A DNA stretch of 16,860 bases from Candidatus Nanopelagicales bacterium (GCA_018402075.1 JAGYJP010000021.1:1-16860); one strand, 5' to 3'. Shown: positions 1 to 7,398, counted from the first letter of the stretch. Notes: generated by a model not told the origin, from the letters alone. Translations and numbers: made by a program.

Positions 1-27
1 ACGACGCTTTTTAATTACTGAGCCCAT
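1..27 (-). CDS. Small ribosomal subunit protein bS22 (AURKAIP1/COX24 domain), 5' end only
   Basis: The first nine codons, read leftwards from ATG at 27-25, give MGSVIKKRR, and the rest lies outside the window. From memory this matches the start of the roughly 33-residue, lysine/arginine-rich bS22 of actinobacteria (Rv0500B in M. tuberculosis), an extra protein of the 30S subunit. A Shine-Dalgarno sequence AAAGGA (39-34 on the minus strand) sits six bases before the ATG. The upstream neighbours, an HTH gene and then proC, keep the order known from mycobacteria (proC, Rv0500A, Rv0500B), which makes the call much safer than nine residues alone would. The gene is too short and too truncated to be found by ordinary ORF calling in this window. 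Confidence 0.85.
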
Positions 28-156
28 TAACGATCCTTTGTGACCTAAAGAAAATTACGCGAAGGCATTTCGCGAACGACCGCGAAGGCATTTCGCGAAC
101 GAAGATAAGTCTATCTGTTCCCGTTTTGACCGGAACGGACCCCTTGGGAAAGAGTG
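28..156 (-). promoter_or_regulatory. Intergenic leader between HTH gene and bS22 with three hairpin-forming elements
   Basis: This 129-base gap lies between the HTH stop codon and the bS22 start. It holds two near-identical hairpins (58-74 and 81-97) and an imperfect hairpin at 117-136: GTTCC pairs with GGAAC around a C-C mismatch, two further pairs and a TTTG loop. On the minus strand the last hairpin before bS22 is followed by a T-rich stretch (57-47). It could therefore act as an attenuator or processing site that sets bS22 expression relative to the upstream genes, or the palindromes could be protein-binding sites. Structure is seen directly; function is inferred. Confidence 0.4.
58..102. 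repeat. Tandem 22-base repeat, 23-base period, each copy containing a palindrome
   Basis: Two perfect copies of a 22-base unit start at 58 and 81. Each contains the stem CGCGAA-ggcat-TTCGCG (58-74 and 81-97) and the 8-base palindrome TTCGCGAA (69-76 and 92-99). The 23-base period is about two helical turns, so the palindromes would face roughly the same side of the DNA. Confidence 0.85.
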
Positions 157-354
157 TTATGCGGTCTCGACATACGAGTCGCGGAGGTAGTCCTGCACAG
201 CTTGCTCGGGAACCCGGAAGGAACGCCCCACCCGAACAGCAGGGAGTTCGCCGTTATGCACCAGGCGGTACACGGTCATCTTGGAGACGCGCATGACAGA
301 CGCTACCTCTGCAACGGTCAAGAATCGAACATCGCCCAGTGCCGAAGTAGCCAT
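157..354 (-). CDS. Excisionase/BldC-like helix-turn-helix DNA-binding protein (Rv0500A-like)
   Basis: A 65-residue protein that is almost entirely one winged HTH domain of the MerR/excisionase type. Residues about 11-33 (FLTVAEVASVMRVSKMTVYR and onward) form the HTH, and PAVRVGRSFRVPEQAV (38-53) is the wing and following helix. It matches the small HTH protein conserved beside proC and bS22 in actinobacteria. The start chosen is ATG 354-352 because AGGAG (365-361) lies six bases upstream. An in-frame TTG at 384 would add ten residues (beginning ERNYLQ) but would read through that ribosome binding site. An 8-base inverted repeat just upstream (368-390) is a candidate autoregulatory site. No enzyme domain is present, so a role as regulator or DNA-architectural protein is inferred. 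Confidence 0.9.
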   Translation of the reverse strand: MATSALGDVRFLTVAEVASVMRVSKMTVYRLVHNGELPAVRVGRSFRVPEQAVQDYLRDSYVETA

Positions 355-360
355 ACGTCT

Positions 361-365
361 CTCCT
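361..365 (-). promoter_or_regulatory. Ribosome binding site AGGAG that fixes the HTH protein start
   Basis: AGGAG on the minus strand, six bases before ATG 354-352. It rules against the longer TTG-initiated version beginning at 384. Confidence 0.8.
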
Positions 366-367
366 GT

Positions 368-390
368 AAATAATTTCGTTCCAATTATTT
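368..390. promoter_or_regulatory. Perfect 8-base inverted repeat upstream of the HTH gene (possible operator)
   Basis: AAATAATT (368-375) and AATTATTT (383-390) are perfect reverse complements separated by seven bases, immediately upstream of the HTH ribosome binding site. The AATT cores also form a direct repeat, which is notable because BldC proteins are known to bind AT-rich direct repeats. A second short inverted repeat, TGTGC-N6-GCACA, follows at 393-408. Autoregulation is an inference. Confidence 0.4.
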
Positions 391-495
391 CGTGTGCCCC
401 AGTGCACATGAAATGTAGTGCAGCCGGGACCTGCCCTTATTTATTGCTCCCCGAACCTTAGTGGGTGAGGGGACGTTCATGTGACCCAATACCGG

Positions 496-520
496 AAAAA
501 AGTTGGATCGGGGGTTCCGA
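496..520 (-). terminator. Weak terminator-like hairpin after acuC
   Basis: On the minus strand, just after the acuC stop codon, TCGG (520-517) can pair with CCGA (511-508) around a five-base loop. Six T residues (501-496) follow after a short gap. The stem is only four pairs, so this is marginal, but it sits where the end of the six-gene operon would be expected. Confidence 0.25.
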
Positions 521-524
521 CACA

Positions 525-1724
525 CTAAAACCAGGAGTCAACCTCCGGGTCCATTTCGTAGTGTGGAAAGACGGCCGAGCGGGTTTGCATAATTGCCGCG
601 TCAACGGGATTCCGCGGATCAAAACCTTGCTCAATGGGTTTCGCCCAAGGCTCAGCGCCATCGGTCATGATCGGGGTGATCGTCGAGCCCGTGAGTGCTC
701 TGACATTTTCAACAAATGAATCGGGGACCGGCGTGCTTTTATCTAGTGGAACACCCGCCATCACCGCAACAAGATGCGCCCACGACCGAGGAACGGCATC
801 GAAAAGGTCATAGCCTCCGCCGCCAACCGACACCAACTTTCCACCGTGCGCATGTGCAAGCCGGTGTACGGCTTGGTAGGCACTGAGTTGACCGTCGACG
901 GTCAAAGTCAGGTGGGTGAGTGGATCCTCAACATGGGAATCGGCACCGTTTTGGCAAATGATGATCTCGGGGGCGAATGCATTCACTATCGGGGGAACAA
1001 CCGCTGAGAATGCCCGCAGGAATCCTTGATCACCTGTTCCTGCCGGCAGGGCGATATTGACCGCTCTACCCAGAGCATCGGGTCCGCCGATTTCACTCGG
1101 GTCCCCTGTTCCCGGGAACAGGGTTCGGGGGCTCTCGTGAATGGAAATCGTGAGGACTCGAGGGTCATTCCAGAAGATCTCCTGCACGCCATCGCCATGA
1201 TGGGCGTCAATGTCAATATAGGCGATCCGCTGCGCTCCTCGATCGAGTAATTCGGCTATCGCAACCGCAATATCGTTGTAGACGCAGAAGCCCGCGGCAG
1301 CATTTGCATGACCGTGGTGGAGACCACCCGCGAGGTTCACCGCATGTTCGGCAGCACCCGTCCACACGGCGACGGCCGCCGCCGTCGTAGCACCGGCAAC
1401 CCGCGCCGCAGCTCGATGCATGTTCGCGAACACGGGGTCATCGGATGTGCCGAGTCCGTGCTCGGCAGAAAAATAGTGCGGGTCATCTGATGCTCGTTTG
1501 ACGGCCGCGATCAACTCGGGTGTGTGCACCCGGAGTAGTTGTTCATCCGTGGCCAATGGAAAATCCGAAGTGAGCACCACGGAGTCGAGAACACCCAGTT
1601 CCCGCGCTAGTTGCATGGCCAATTGCACGCGAATTGGTGCAAGTGGGTGAGTTGGCCCCAAGTTGTACTCGGCCAATTCCTCATTCCATGGAATAAATAA
1701 TCCTGCTGGGTCACTGAGAGTCAT
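525..1724 (-). CDS. acuC: AcuC-type protein deacetylase (class I histone deacetylase superfamily)
   Basis: This 399-residue protein matches the length and motifs of bacterial AcuC, a zinc-dependent lysine deacetylase that in Bacillus removes acetyl groups from acetyl-CoA synthetase. Visible motifs are the tandem histidines GLHHGHA (134-140), GFCVYNDIA (145-153), the metal and catalytic site DIDAHHGDG (171-179; D173 and H175 as ligands), a second aspartate in NGADSHVEDP (D262) and the catalytic-tyrosine loop GGGGYD (Y306). All key residues are present, so activity is likely. ATG 1724-1722 overlaps the proC stop as ATGA, indicating translational coupling and placing it last in the operon. No acetyl-CoA synthetase gene is in view, so the substrate is not shown here; another amidohydrolase substrate such as an acetylpolyamine remains possible. 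Confidence 0.93.
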   Translation of the reverse strand: MTLSDPAGLFIPWNEELAEYNLGPTHPLAPIRVQLAMQLARELGVLDSVVLTSDFPLATDEQLLRVHTPELIAAVKRASDDPHYFSAEHGLGTSDDPVFANMHRAAARVAGATTAAAVAVWTGAAEHAVNLAGGLHHGHANAAAGFCVYNDIAVAIAELLDRGAQRIAYIDIDAHHGDGVQEIFWNDPRVLTISIHESPRTLFPGTGDPSEIGGPDALGRAVNIALPAGTGDQGFLRAFSAVVPPIVNAFAPEIIICQNGADSHVEDPLTHLTLTVDGQLSAYQAVHRLAHAHGGKLVSVGGGGYDLFDAVPRSWAHLVAVMAGVPLDKSTPVPDSFVENVRALTGSTITPIMTDGAEPWAKPIEQGFDPRNPVDAAIMQTRSAVFPHYEMDPEVDSWF

Positions 1725-2560
1725 GCGGATCCGAGTTCGTTGGCACGCTCAGTTCCGCGTGCCAGCGCTGCAACTACCGCGGTGCCGACCTGTGAATCAT
1801 CAAGGACCTGCATGGCGGCCGCAGTCATGCCACCCGGTGAAGTCACCTGCTGACGCAATTCAACCGGTGACTTTGTTGACGATGCAAGGAGTTCGGCCGA
1901 CCCCACCACGGTGTGGCGTACCAATTCTTCGGCGGTTTCTTGATCGAGACCAAGTTCCAACGCCCCCTGGAGTAGGTACTCCGCCAGATAAAACAGGTAT
2001 GCGGGACCGCTCCCGCTGACTGCAGCAAGTGCATTCTGTTGGGCCTCAGGTACTTCAACGACAACACCGACCGAAGACATGAGATCACGTGCAATATCCA
2101 TTGATTCACGGGTGCATTCGGGTGATCCGCTCATGCCTGTCACACCTTTTCCAATAATCGAAGGCGTGTTCGGCATGGCTCGAATTATTTGATCGGTATT
2201 GGGAAATACCCGGCCGATGAACTCGGTGGTGATTCCCGCAGCAACGGAAATGACCACCGCGCCCGGAGCAATAAATGCGGAAAATTCATGAAGGATCTCG
2301 CGAATCATTTGTGGTTTGATCGCAATTACCACCACCGCACACTCGGCGAGCACCGCGCGATCCTCGGTCAGGGTCACGGCATATTCGGCTTCAAGGTGGG
2401 CGTATTTCGGTTTATCTCGCACCACAGCCACGATTCTGTGTCCGCCAGCCGCCCAACCGGCGATCAACGCTTGACCCATGGATCCCGTGCCAATGATCCC
2501 AATGGTTGTCGCGTTCACTCCCTCGACCGGCGAATCAGGCATACCCTCAGCCTGCCACAT
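1721..2560 (-). CDS. proC: Pyrroline-5-carboxylate reductase
   Basis: A 279-residue enzyme for the last step of proline synthesis, reducing pyrroline-5-carboxylate with NAD(P)H in the cytoplasm. The N-terminal Rossmann fold shows IGIIGTGSMG (20-29). AIKPQ (80-84) and RAMPNTP (127-133) are typical of the family. The C-terminal dimerisation domain has SGSGPAY (182-188) and the signature VTSPGGMT (239-246). The start is uncertain: ATG 2560 is preceded only by GAGGGC close to the codon, and ATG 2542 (residue 7) has a similarly placed GAGGGT. Either gives the full domain. It follows the TetR gene after 18 bases and overlaps acuC by four, so it is probably co-transcribed with both. The proC, HTH, bS22 order is conserved in actinobacteria, although acuC is inserted here. 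Confidence 0.95.
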   Translation of the reverse strand: MWQAEGMPDSPVEGVNATTIGIIGTGSMGQALIAGWAAGGHRIVAVVRDKPKYAHLEAEYAVTLTEDRAVLAECAVVVIAIKPQMIREILHEFSAFIAPGAVVISVAAGITTEFIGRVFPNTDQIIRAMPNTPSIIGKGVTGMSGSPECTRESMDIARDLMSSVGVVVEVPEAQQNALAAVSGSGPAYLFYLAEYLLQGALELGLDQETAEELVRHTVVGSAELLASSTKSPVELRQQVTSPGGMTAAAMQVLDDSQVGTAVVAALARGTERANELGSA

Positions 2561-2578
2561 GCCCTCGAACCGGTGCGA

Positions 2579-3181
2579 TTACGGAAGTGGTTTCGTGGGA
2601 TCAATCAGGTTTTGAATCACCGGTGCCACCATGGCAACGACCTGATCTTCCGGCAAAGACGCCAAGGGTTCCACTTTCAGGAAGTATCGATATGCAATAA
2701 CACCAGAGAGATACGCGCTGATCAGGGCACCGCGCAAGCGGGCATCCGGTATGCCAACCGCAACCAGTACCCGATCAATGACCGCCGTTTGAAAATAATC
2801 GGACAAAGGCTTGATCACGCCAAAAACATCGACACCTGAAATGGTGGTCCCCTGCACCATGCCGGCCGCCTTGCCAAGATCTATTCGCACGCTTTCGTCT
2901 GCGACCAACTGAAAAGTCGATCGAACAATGCGCTCACCCAATCCGTCTATTCCCGGTGCAACAAGTGCGGGAATGGCGCGTTGTGGATCAAAGGGCAATG
3001 CCATGGCGGCGGCGAACAGTGCTTCCTTGTTGTTGTAGAGGTTGGTGATGACCGTGGGAGCCACACCCGCGGCCGCAGCAATGGACTTCACCGTGGTTCG
3101 GGCGTAACCGGATGCAAGGAAAGCTTCACGTGCAGCTTTGATCACGCCATTGAGATCTCCGGGGTTAGGGGTCGTCGCCAT
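2579..3181 (-). CDS. TetR/AcrR-family transcriptional regulator
   Basis: A 200-residue one-component regulator. Residues about 10-56 form the TetR DNA-binding domain: a first helix (VIKAAREAFLASGY) and then the HTH in TTVKSIAAAAGVAPTVITNL, ending in YNNKEALF. The C-terminal half is helical, and its ending (RGALISAYLSGVIAYRYF followed by LKVEPLASLPEDQ) resembles the TetR_C_16-type ligand domain common in actinobacteria. ATG 3181 has a good site, GGGAGGG, just upstream. It lies 22 bases after the isomerase gene and 18 before proC, so it is embedded in the operon rather than divergently placed, and its target cannot be read from context. No equivalent lies in the M. tuberculosis cluster as I remember it, suggesting a lineage-specific insertion. 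Confidence 0.9.
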   Translation of the reverse strand: MATTPNPGDLNGVIKAAREAFLASGYARTTVKSIAAAAGVAPTVITNLYNNKEALFAAAMALPFDPQRAIPALVAPGIDGLGERIVRSTFQLVADESVRIDLGKAAGMVQGTTISGVDVFGVIKPLSDYFQTAVIDRVLVAVGIPDARLRGALISAYLSGVIAYRYFLKVEPLASLPEDQVVAMVAPVIQNLIDPTKPLP

Positions 3182-3203
3182 AATTCCCTCCCACTCGAGT
3201 TAC

Positions 3204-3977
3204 TCAGCCCAACAGGTGCGCTCGACCAAACTCTAGACTCTCACGGATATCGGCAATGCGCTGTTCCCGGCTTGGTGCCGAGCGGGTGGAGATCTCAATA
3301 ATCACTGCGCCTTGGAAACCGGATGATCGCAGTAATGCCAAGGCTTCCGGCAATGGCTGGGTACCCCTCCCGGGCACCAAGTGTTCATCGGCCGCCGAAT
3401 CGGTGCCATCGGCCAAGTGAATGTGACCCAAACGACTTCCCAAGTCGCGAATCATGTCTTGGGGGTCGGTGCGGGACACCGCGGTGTGGGAAAAGTCCAG
3501 GGTCAGACTCGAGTAGTCATGTTTGCGAACATCCCAATCGGGGGCGTATGCGGGCACCGACCCTCGACCGGCCCGCCACGGGTACATGTTCTCCACCGTG
3601 AAGGTGACCGGGCTATTTGCATTTAATTCGGCAATTCCGGATTCGAAATTTTTGGCATAGTCCCGCTGCCATCGAAATGGCGGATGCACCACAACGGTTT
3701 CGGCACCCAGTAACTGCGCGACTTCATCGGCTTTGATTAATTTGCCCCACGAGTCGGTCCCCCACACGCGCTGTGTGATTAATAAACAAGGAGCGTGCAG
3801 AGAAAGAATCGGAATTTGATAGTGCTGCACCAGATTGCGTAACACGGTGGAGTCCTGACTCATGGAGTCAACACCCACCATGACCTCGACACCGTCAAAC
3901 CCCGTGGTCGCTGCGATTTCAAAAGCGGCCGCGGTGGACTCCGGGTACACACTGGATGTGGAGAGACCGAATTTCAT
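3204..3977 (-). CDS. TIM-barrel sugar-phosphate isomerase/epimerase-like protein (Rv0498-like)
   Basis: A 257-residue protein of the xylose isomerase-like / AP endonuclease 2 TIM-barrel family. It begins directly with the first strand (MKFGLSTSSVYP) followed by FDGVEVMVG. Candidate metal ligands lie at the usual strand ends: H61 (LSLHAP), H98 (VVHPPF), E129 (TVENMYPW), D161 and H164 (LDFSHT), H187 (HIHLAD) and E228 (IIEIS). The full set suggests a divalent-metal enzyme. The substrate is unknown; isomerase, epimerase and endonuclease activities all occur in the fold. ATG 3977 overlaps the P-type ATPase stop by four bases, so translation is coupled. Its position between a Ppx gene and proC matches Rv0498 in mycobacteria. 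Confidence 0.85.
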   Translation of the reverse strand: MKFGLSTSSVYPESTAAAFEIAATTGFDGVEVMVGVDSMSQDSTVLRNLVQHYQIPILSLHAPCLLITQRVWGTDSWGKLIKADEVAQLLGAETVVVHPPFRWQRDYAKNFESGIAELNANSPVTFTVENMYPWRAGRGSVPAYAPDWDVRKHDYSSLTLDFSHTAVSRTDPQDMIRDLGSRLGHIHLADGTDSAADEHLVPGRGTQPLPEALALLRSSGFQGAVIIEISTRSAPSREQRIADIRESLEFGRAHLLG

Positions 3978-6382
3978 GACTGCACTTCTTCAGTTTCTTT
4001 AGGGGCTCTTTCTTTAGGGGCTCTTTCTTTAGGGGCTCTGCGCCACTTATCCGTGGACACGGTCACCACCCACACAGCGACCGCTCCAACAAGACCGACA
4101 GAGATGCTAATGACGCTGTACTTCTCCGGGCCCAGAGTCAAAGCAAAGAATTCAGAAAGAAATGGGATGTACAGCACAGCAACGAACATCAGCACCATGG
4201 TGAGGACGATTCCAATGCGAATCAGATTGAGCGGGCGAGCACTTTGTGCCAATACCGCAATCGTGACAATAAAAAGGGTGATGGTTGCCGCCGATTGAGC
4301 GTTCAGCATCGGTTCATCGAAATACAGAGCCGCCCCATAACTTGCAAAAGCGGAAATCGCCGCAATAACTCCGGCCGGGATGGCAAATAACAGAACACGA
4401 TTGAAAAATCCCGGACGGAACCGCTCCGTGTTCGGCATGAGTGCAAGGAAAAACCCAGGAATACCAATGGTCAGGGCACTCACGAGGGTCAAGTGGCGCG
4501 GCAGGAAGGGAAACGCAACCGCGAAAATAGCAGTGGCCGTGCTGATGATCATGGCATAAAAACTCTTTGTCAGAAACACGTCAGCGACGCGCTCAATATT
4601 GCCAAGCACTTTGCGGCCTTGGGCAACAACACTGGGCATGACCGACCACTGGTCATCGAGTAAAACAATCTGTGCAACAGCACGCGTTGCCCCTGCGCCA
4701 GAGCCCATGGCGATTCCCAGGTCGGCGCTCTTGAGCGCGAGGACATCGTTGACGCCGTCCCCGGTCATGGCAACTGTTTTGCCCCGGGTGTGCAGCGCTT
4801 CGACCATGCCCTGTTTCTGCGAAGGGGTGACCCGACCAAAAACGTTTTCGGCCGCGAGTACATCTGCGACTTCACTCGTGCTGGTGGGCAAATGGCGGGC
4901 GTCATAGGGGTGATCCGCTCCAGGAACACCCGCTTGTTGGGCAATCGCCCCAACGGTCTCGGCGTTGTCGCCCGAAATCACTTTGACGTTGACGCCTTGG
5001 TCCAAGAAGTAGCGAACCGTGGCGGCGGCATCGGCACGCAGTGTCTGACTGATCACAATCAAAGCAACGCAGATCACACCGTCGGTCTCGGTCAGGGCGG
5101 TGTCAGTGGTCACCGGGCTCGAATGAGTTGCGAGAACCAAAACGCGAGCACCCGTGGATGCGTATTTATCTGACTCTCGTCGCATGGCCGTGTTGTTGGG
5201 ATCCACCATTTCGGGAGCACCAATGATCCACGTTCCCTGATTCTCAAATGTCGCCGCCGCCCATTTGCGGGCACTCGAGAATGGGACATTGCTCACCTCC
5301 ACCCAATTCGGTGACGGGAACTTCACTGCAATCGCGTTCAATGTCGGATTAGGGTTTTCATCGATGGATGCCAGGGCACCCAATGCGAGGGGGACCTGGT
5401 TGACGATCGTTGAGTCGGTCACCAGGTCGACAACCTCTTGAACCTGCATACCCGGCTCGGTCAATGTTCCAGTTTTGTCCGCGCAGACCGTGTCAACGCG
5501 AGCAAGAACTTCAACAGCGGGGAGATCCTGCACCAGCACCCGCTTGCGGGCCAATGCAATCACCGAGACCGCCATGGCAATCGATGTCAGCAGCACCAAA
5601 CCTTCAGGGACCATGGTGACGACACCGGCAATGGTTCCGCGGATTGCTTCATCGAGTGGAAGTTTCGCTCGAAACACCTGCGACACGAACAGGAGGATTC
5701 CCACGGGCAGCAGGAAATATGAAACATAGCGAATAAACCTATTAATCGAATCGCGCAGTTCGGAGTCAGTTTTCTGGAACTTCTTCGCCTGTTCGGTTAA
5801 CCCTGCTGCAAATGAATCCCGACCGACCCGAGTGGCGCGGTAGTAACCTGACCCCGCTACTACAAATGAGCCACTCATGGCTTGATCGCCAACAGCTTTG
5901 TCGACCGGATCCGCTTCACCCGTCAACAAACTCTCATCGATTTCCAAACCATTTGATGCAATCACGATTCCGTCAACAACAAGTTGGTCGCCAATTTTAA
6001 TTACCATGAGATCGTCGAGAACAACATCTTTGGAGTTCACCGCAATGTCAACGCCATTGCGCCGGACAACCGGCTTAGCTTCGCCGATCACCGCGAGCTT
6101 GGCCAATGTGCGCGAGGCTCGATACTCCTGGATGGTTCCAATCAAAGTATTTGCCACGATCACCAGGCCGAAGAGCGAATCCTGCCAGGGCGCCACCATC
6201 ACCATGACAATCCACAAGGACCCGATCAAGAAGTTGAACCAGGTCAGCGTGTTGGCGCGAATAATGCTGGAAAGGCTTCGACTGTTGGCATCGGGTGCGT
6301 CATTTGTTTGCCCCCGTGCCACCCGTTCGGCAACCTCAGCGGTTGTCAGACCATCGAGGTTGTGCAATTCAACCGCGGTCAT
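3974..6382 (-). CDS. ctpE: Cation-transporting P-type ATPase, CtpE-like (probable calcium transporter)
   Basis: An 802-residue P2-type ATPase with about ten membrane segments: four before the catalytic domain and six after. Motifs are all intact: LLTGEADPV of the actuator domain (152-160), PEGL in membrane segment 4 (259-262), the phosphorylated aspartate in DKTGTLT (D302), the nucleotide-binding FSSARKWAA (368-376), SGDN (470-473) and the hinge TGDGVND (540-546). The pattern around PEGL and DKTGTLT resembles mycobacterial CtpE, a calcium-uptake ATPase; ion specificity here is inferred. The C-terminus ends in a lysine/arginine/glutamate-rich cytoplasmic tail with three RAPKE repeats. The start is ATG 6382 with a weak purine-rich site. 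It follows the Ppx gene by 77 bases and overlaps the isomerase gene by four. It is absent from the equivalent M. tuberculosis cluster, where ctpE lies elsewhere. Confidence 0.92.
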   Translation of the reverse strand: MTAVELHNLDGLTTAEVAERVARGQTNDAPDANSRSLSSIIRANTLTWFNFLIGSLWIVMVMVAPWQDSLFGLVIVANTLIGTIQEYRASRTLAKLAVIGEAKPVVRRNGVDIAVNSKDVVLDDLMVIKIGDQLVVDGIVIASNGLEIDESLLTGEADPVDKAVGDQAMSGSFVVAGSGYYRATRVGRDSFAAGLTEQAKKFQKTDSELRDSINRFIRYVSYFLLPVGILLFVSQVFRAKLPLDEAIRGTIAGVVTMVPEGLVLLTSIAMAVSVIALARKRVLVQDLPAVEVLARVDTVCADKTGTLTEPGMQVQEVVDLVTDSTIVNQVPLALGALASIDENPNPTLNAIAVKFPSPNWVEVSNVPFSSARKWAAATFENQGTWIIGAPEMVDPNNTAMRRESDKYASTGARVLVLATHSSPVTTDTALTETDGVICVALIVISQTLRADAAATVRYFLDQGVNVKVISGDNAETVGAIAQQAGVPGADHPYDARHLPTSTSEVADVLAAENVFGRVTPSQKQGMVEALHTRGKTVAMTGDGVNDVLALKSADLGIAMGSGAGATRAVAQIVLLDDQWSVMPSVVAQGRKVLGNIERVADVFLTKSFYAMIISTATAIFAVAFPFLPRHLTLVSALTIGIPGFFLALMPNTERFRPGFFNRVLLFAIPAGVIAAISAFASYGAALYFDEPMLNAQSAATITLFIVTIAVLAQSARPLNLIRIGIVLTMVLMFVAVLYIPFLSEFFALTLGPEKYSVISISVGLVGAVAVWVVTVSTDKWRRAPKERAPKERAPKETEEVQS
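3994..4038. repeat. Three perfect 15-base tandem repeats in the ATPase 3' end
   Basis: Three identical 15-base units (3994-4008, 4009-4023, 4024-4038) encode a thrice-repeated RAPKE in the cytoplasmic tail of the P-type ATPase. The unit is a multiple of three, so copy-number change would lengthen or shorten the tail without a frameshift. Confidence 0.95.
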
Positions 6383-6459
6383 TGCCCTATCCCATCATGT
6401 GGCCCAATCCCAGTCCACGTTCCCCTTCACAACCCCCACCGAGGTCACTTGCCCCCTGG

Positions 6460-7386
6460 CTAGGACATTGAGTCAAGGGACCGCAAAATAACACCTTCGC
6501 GCAATGCCCATGGACAAATCGCAATGCTATTAGCATGGAAAAGCTCCATGGCGGCCTCAGCCACCAAAGCGCCGGCCAGCATTTGACCCGAGCGACCCGG
6601 GGAGACCCCCGGCAGTTCCTGGCGCTGTTGTTCATCCATGTGGGCGAGGCGATCAATGATCTGACTCACCCCGACCAGCGACAACCTGCGTTCCACATAA
6701 ATACCTGCAGATGAATCAGGTGCTCCGGCGATCCGAGCCAGTTGCTTGAAGGTTTTTGAGGTTCCCACATGTGCTCGCGTTTTCTCACCCTTGGATAACC
6801 GGCTCACCATGGCAGCGATTTCAGTCCGAATGTATTTACGCAATTCCTTGATTTGGGTGGGTGAAGGCGGATCCACGGTAATAAATTCACGGGTCAGCAA
6901 CCCTGCGCCGAGGGGAAGGGAGACAGCACTATCGGGTTCTTCGTCATGGCCAACGGCCAGCTCCAGTGATCCGCCACCGATGTCAAAGACCATGAGTCGC
7001 CCCGCGGACCATCCCACCCACCGGCGCGCAGCAAGGAAAGTCAATTCAGCTTCGGTTTCACCACTTAATACATCTATCCGAATACCCGTTTCGTTTTCGA
7101 CTCGTTCACGCAACTGAGCCTGGTTCGGGGCATCGCGGATTGCAGATGTTGCAAAAGCAATTGTTTGACTGACGCCCAACTGTTCCGAGGTAACCTGGCT
7201 TTTAACAATGAATTCAATGAGTTTATCGATTGTCTCGGTGGCTATCACACCCGTGGAATCCGCAACTTGGGCCAGACGGAGTTCAAGTTTGCTCTTTTTG
7301 GCGGGTGTGGGGGCTCCACCATAATGAGCGTCAACTACCAAGGAGTGGACCGTATTTGATCCAATGTCTAGAACTCCTAACCGCAC
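6460..7386 (-). CDS. ppx: Ppx/GppA-family exopolyphosphatase / pppGpp phosphatase
   Basis: This 308-residue protein is an ASKHA-fold phosphatase of the short two-domain actinobacterial type (Rv0496/Ppx1-like), which hydrolyses short polyphosphate and in some members the terminal phosphate of pppGpp. It starts directly with phosphate-1 motif LDIGSNTVHSLV (6-17). ATSAIRDA follows at 79-86, then the catalytic-glutamate region SGETEAELT (108-116) and phosphate-2 motif DIGGGSLEL (135-143). It lacks the C-terminal HD domain of long enterobacterial Ppx. The start is GTG 7386 with no ribosome binding site; instead TAATCT lies exactly at -12 to -7 of the GTG, so the mRNA is probably leaderless. It would be the first gene of the six-gene operon, as at the left end of the mycobacterial cluster. 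Confidence 0.92.
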   Translation of the reverse strand: MRLGVLDIGSNTVHSLVVDAHYGGAPTPAKKSKLELRLAQVADSTGVIATETIDKLIEFIVKSQVTSEQLGVSQTIAFATSAIRDAPNQAQLRERVENETGIRIDVLSGETEAELTFLAARRWVGWSAGRLMVFDIGGGSLELAVGHDEEPDSAVSLPLGAGLLTREFITVDPPSPTQIKELRKYIRTEIAAMVSRLSKGEKTRAHVGTSKTFKQLARIAGAPDSSAGIYVERRLSLVGVSQIIDRLAHMDEQQRQELPGVSPGRSGQMLAGALVAEAAMELFHANSIAICPWALREGVILRSLDSMS

Positions 7387-7392
7387 GGGAAC

Positions 7393-7398
7393 AGATTA
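7393..7398 (-). promoter_or_regulatory. -10 box TAATCT for a leaderless ppx transcript
   Basis: TAATCT matches TANNNT and ends six bases before GTG 7386, so transcription would begin at the G of the start codon. No clear -35 is visible, which is common in actinobacteria. This would drive the whole 7386-525 operon. Confidence 0.6.

Noticed and set aside
2189..2839. Plus-strand open frame of 216 codons across proC and the TetR gene
   Set aside because: It is a shadow of two clear minus-strand genes; the translation is rich in histidine, arginine and asparagine and has no recognisable motif.
5898..6491. Plus-strand open frame of 197 codons opposite the P-type ATPase
   Set aside because: It lies antisense within a well-supported ATPase gene, and its translation is serine/threonine-rich without domain features.
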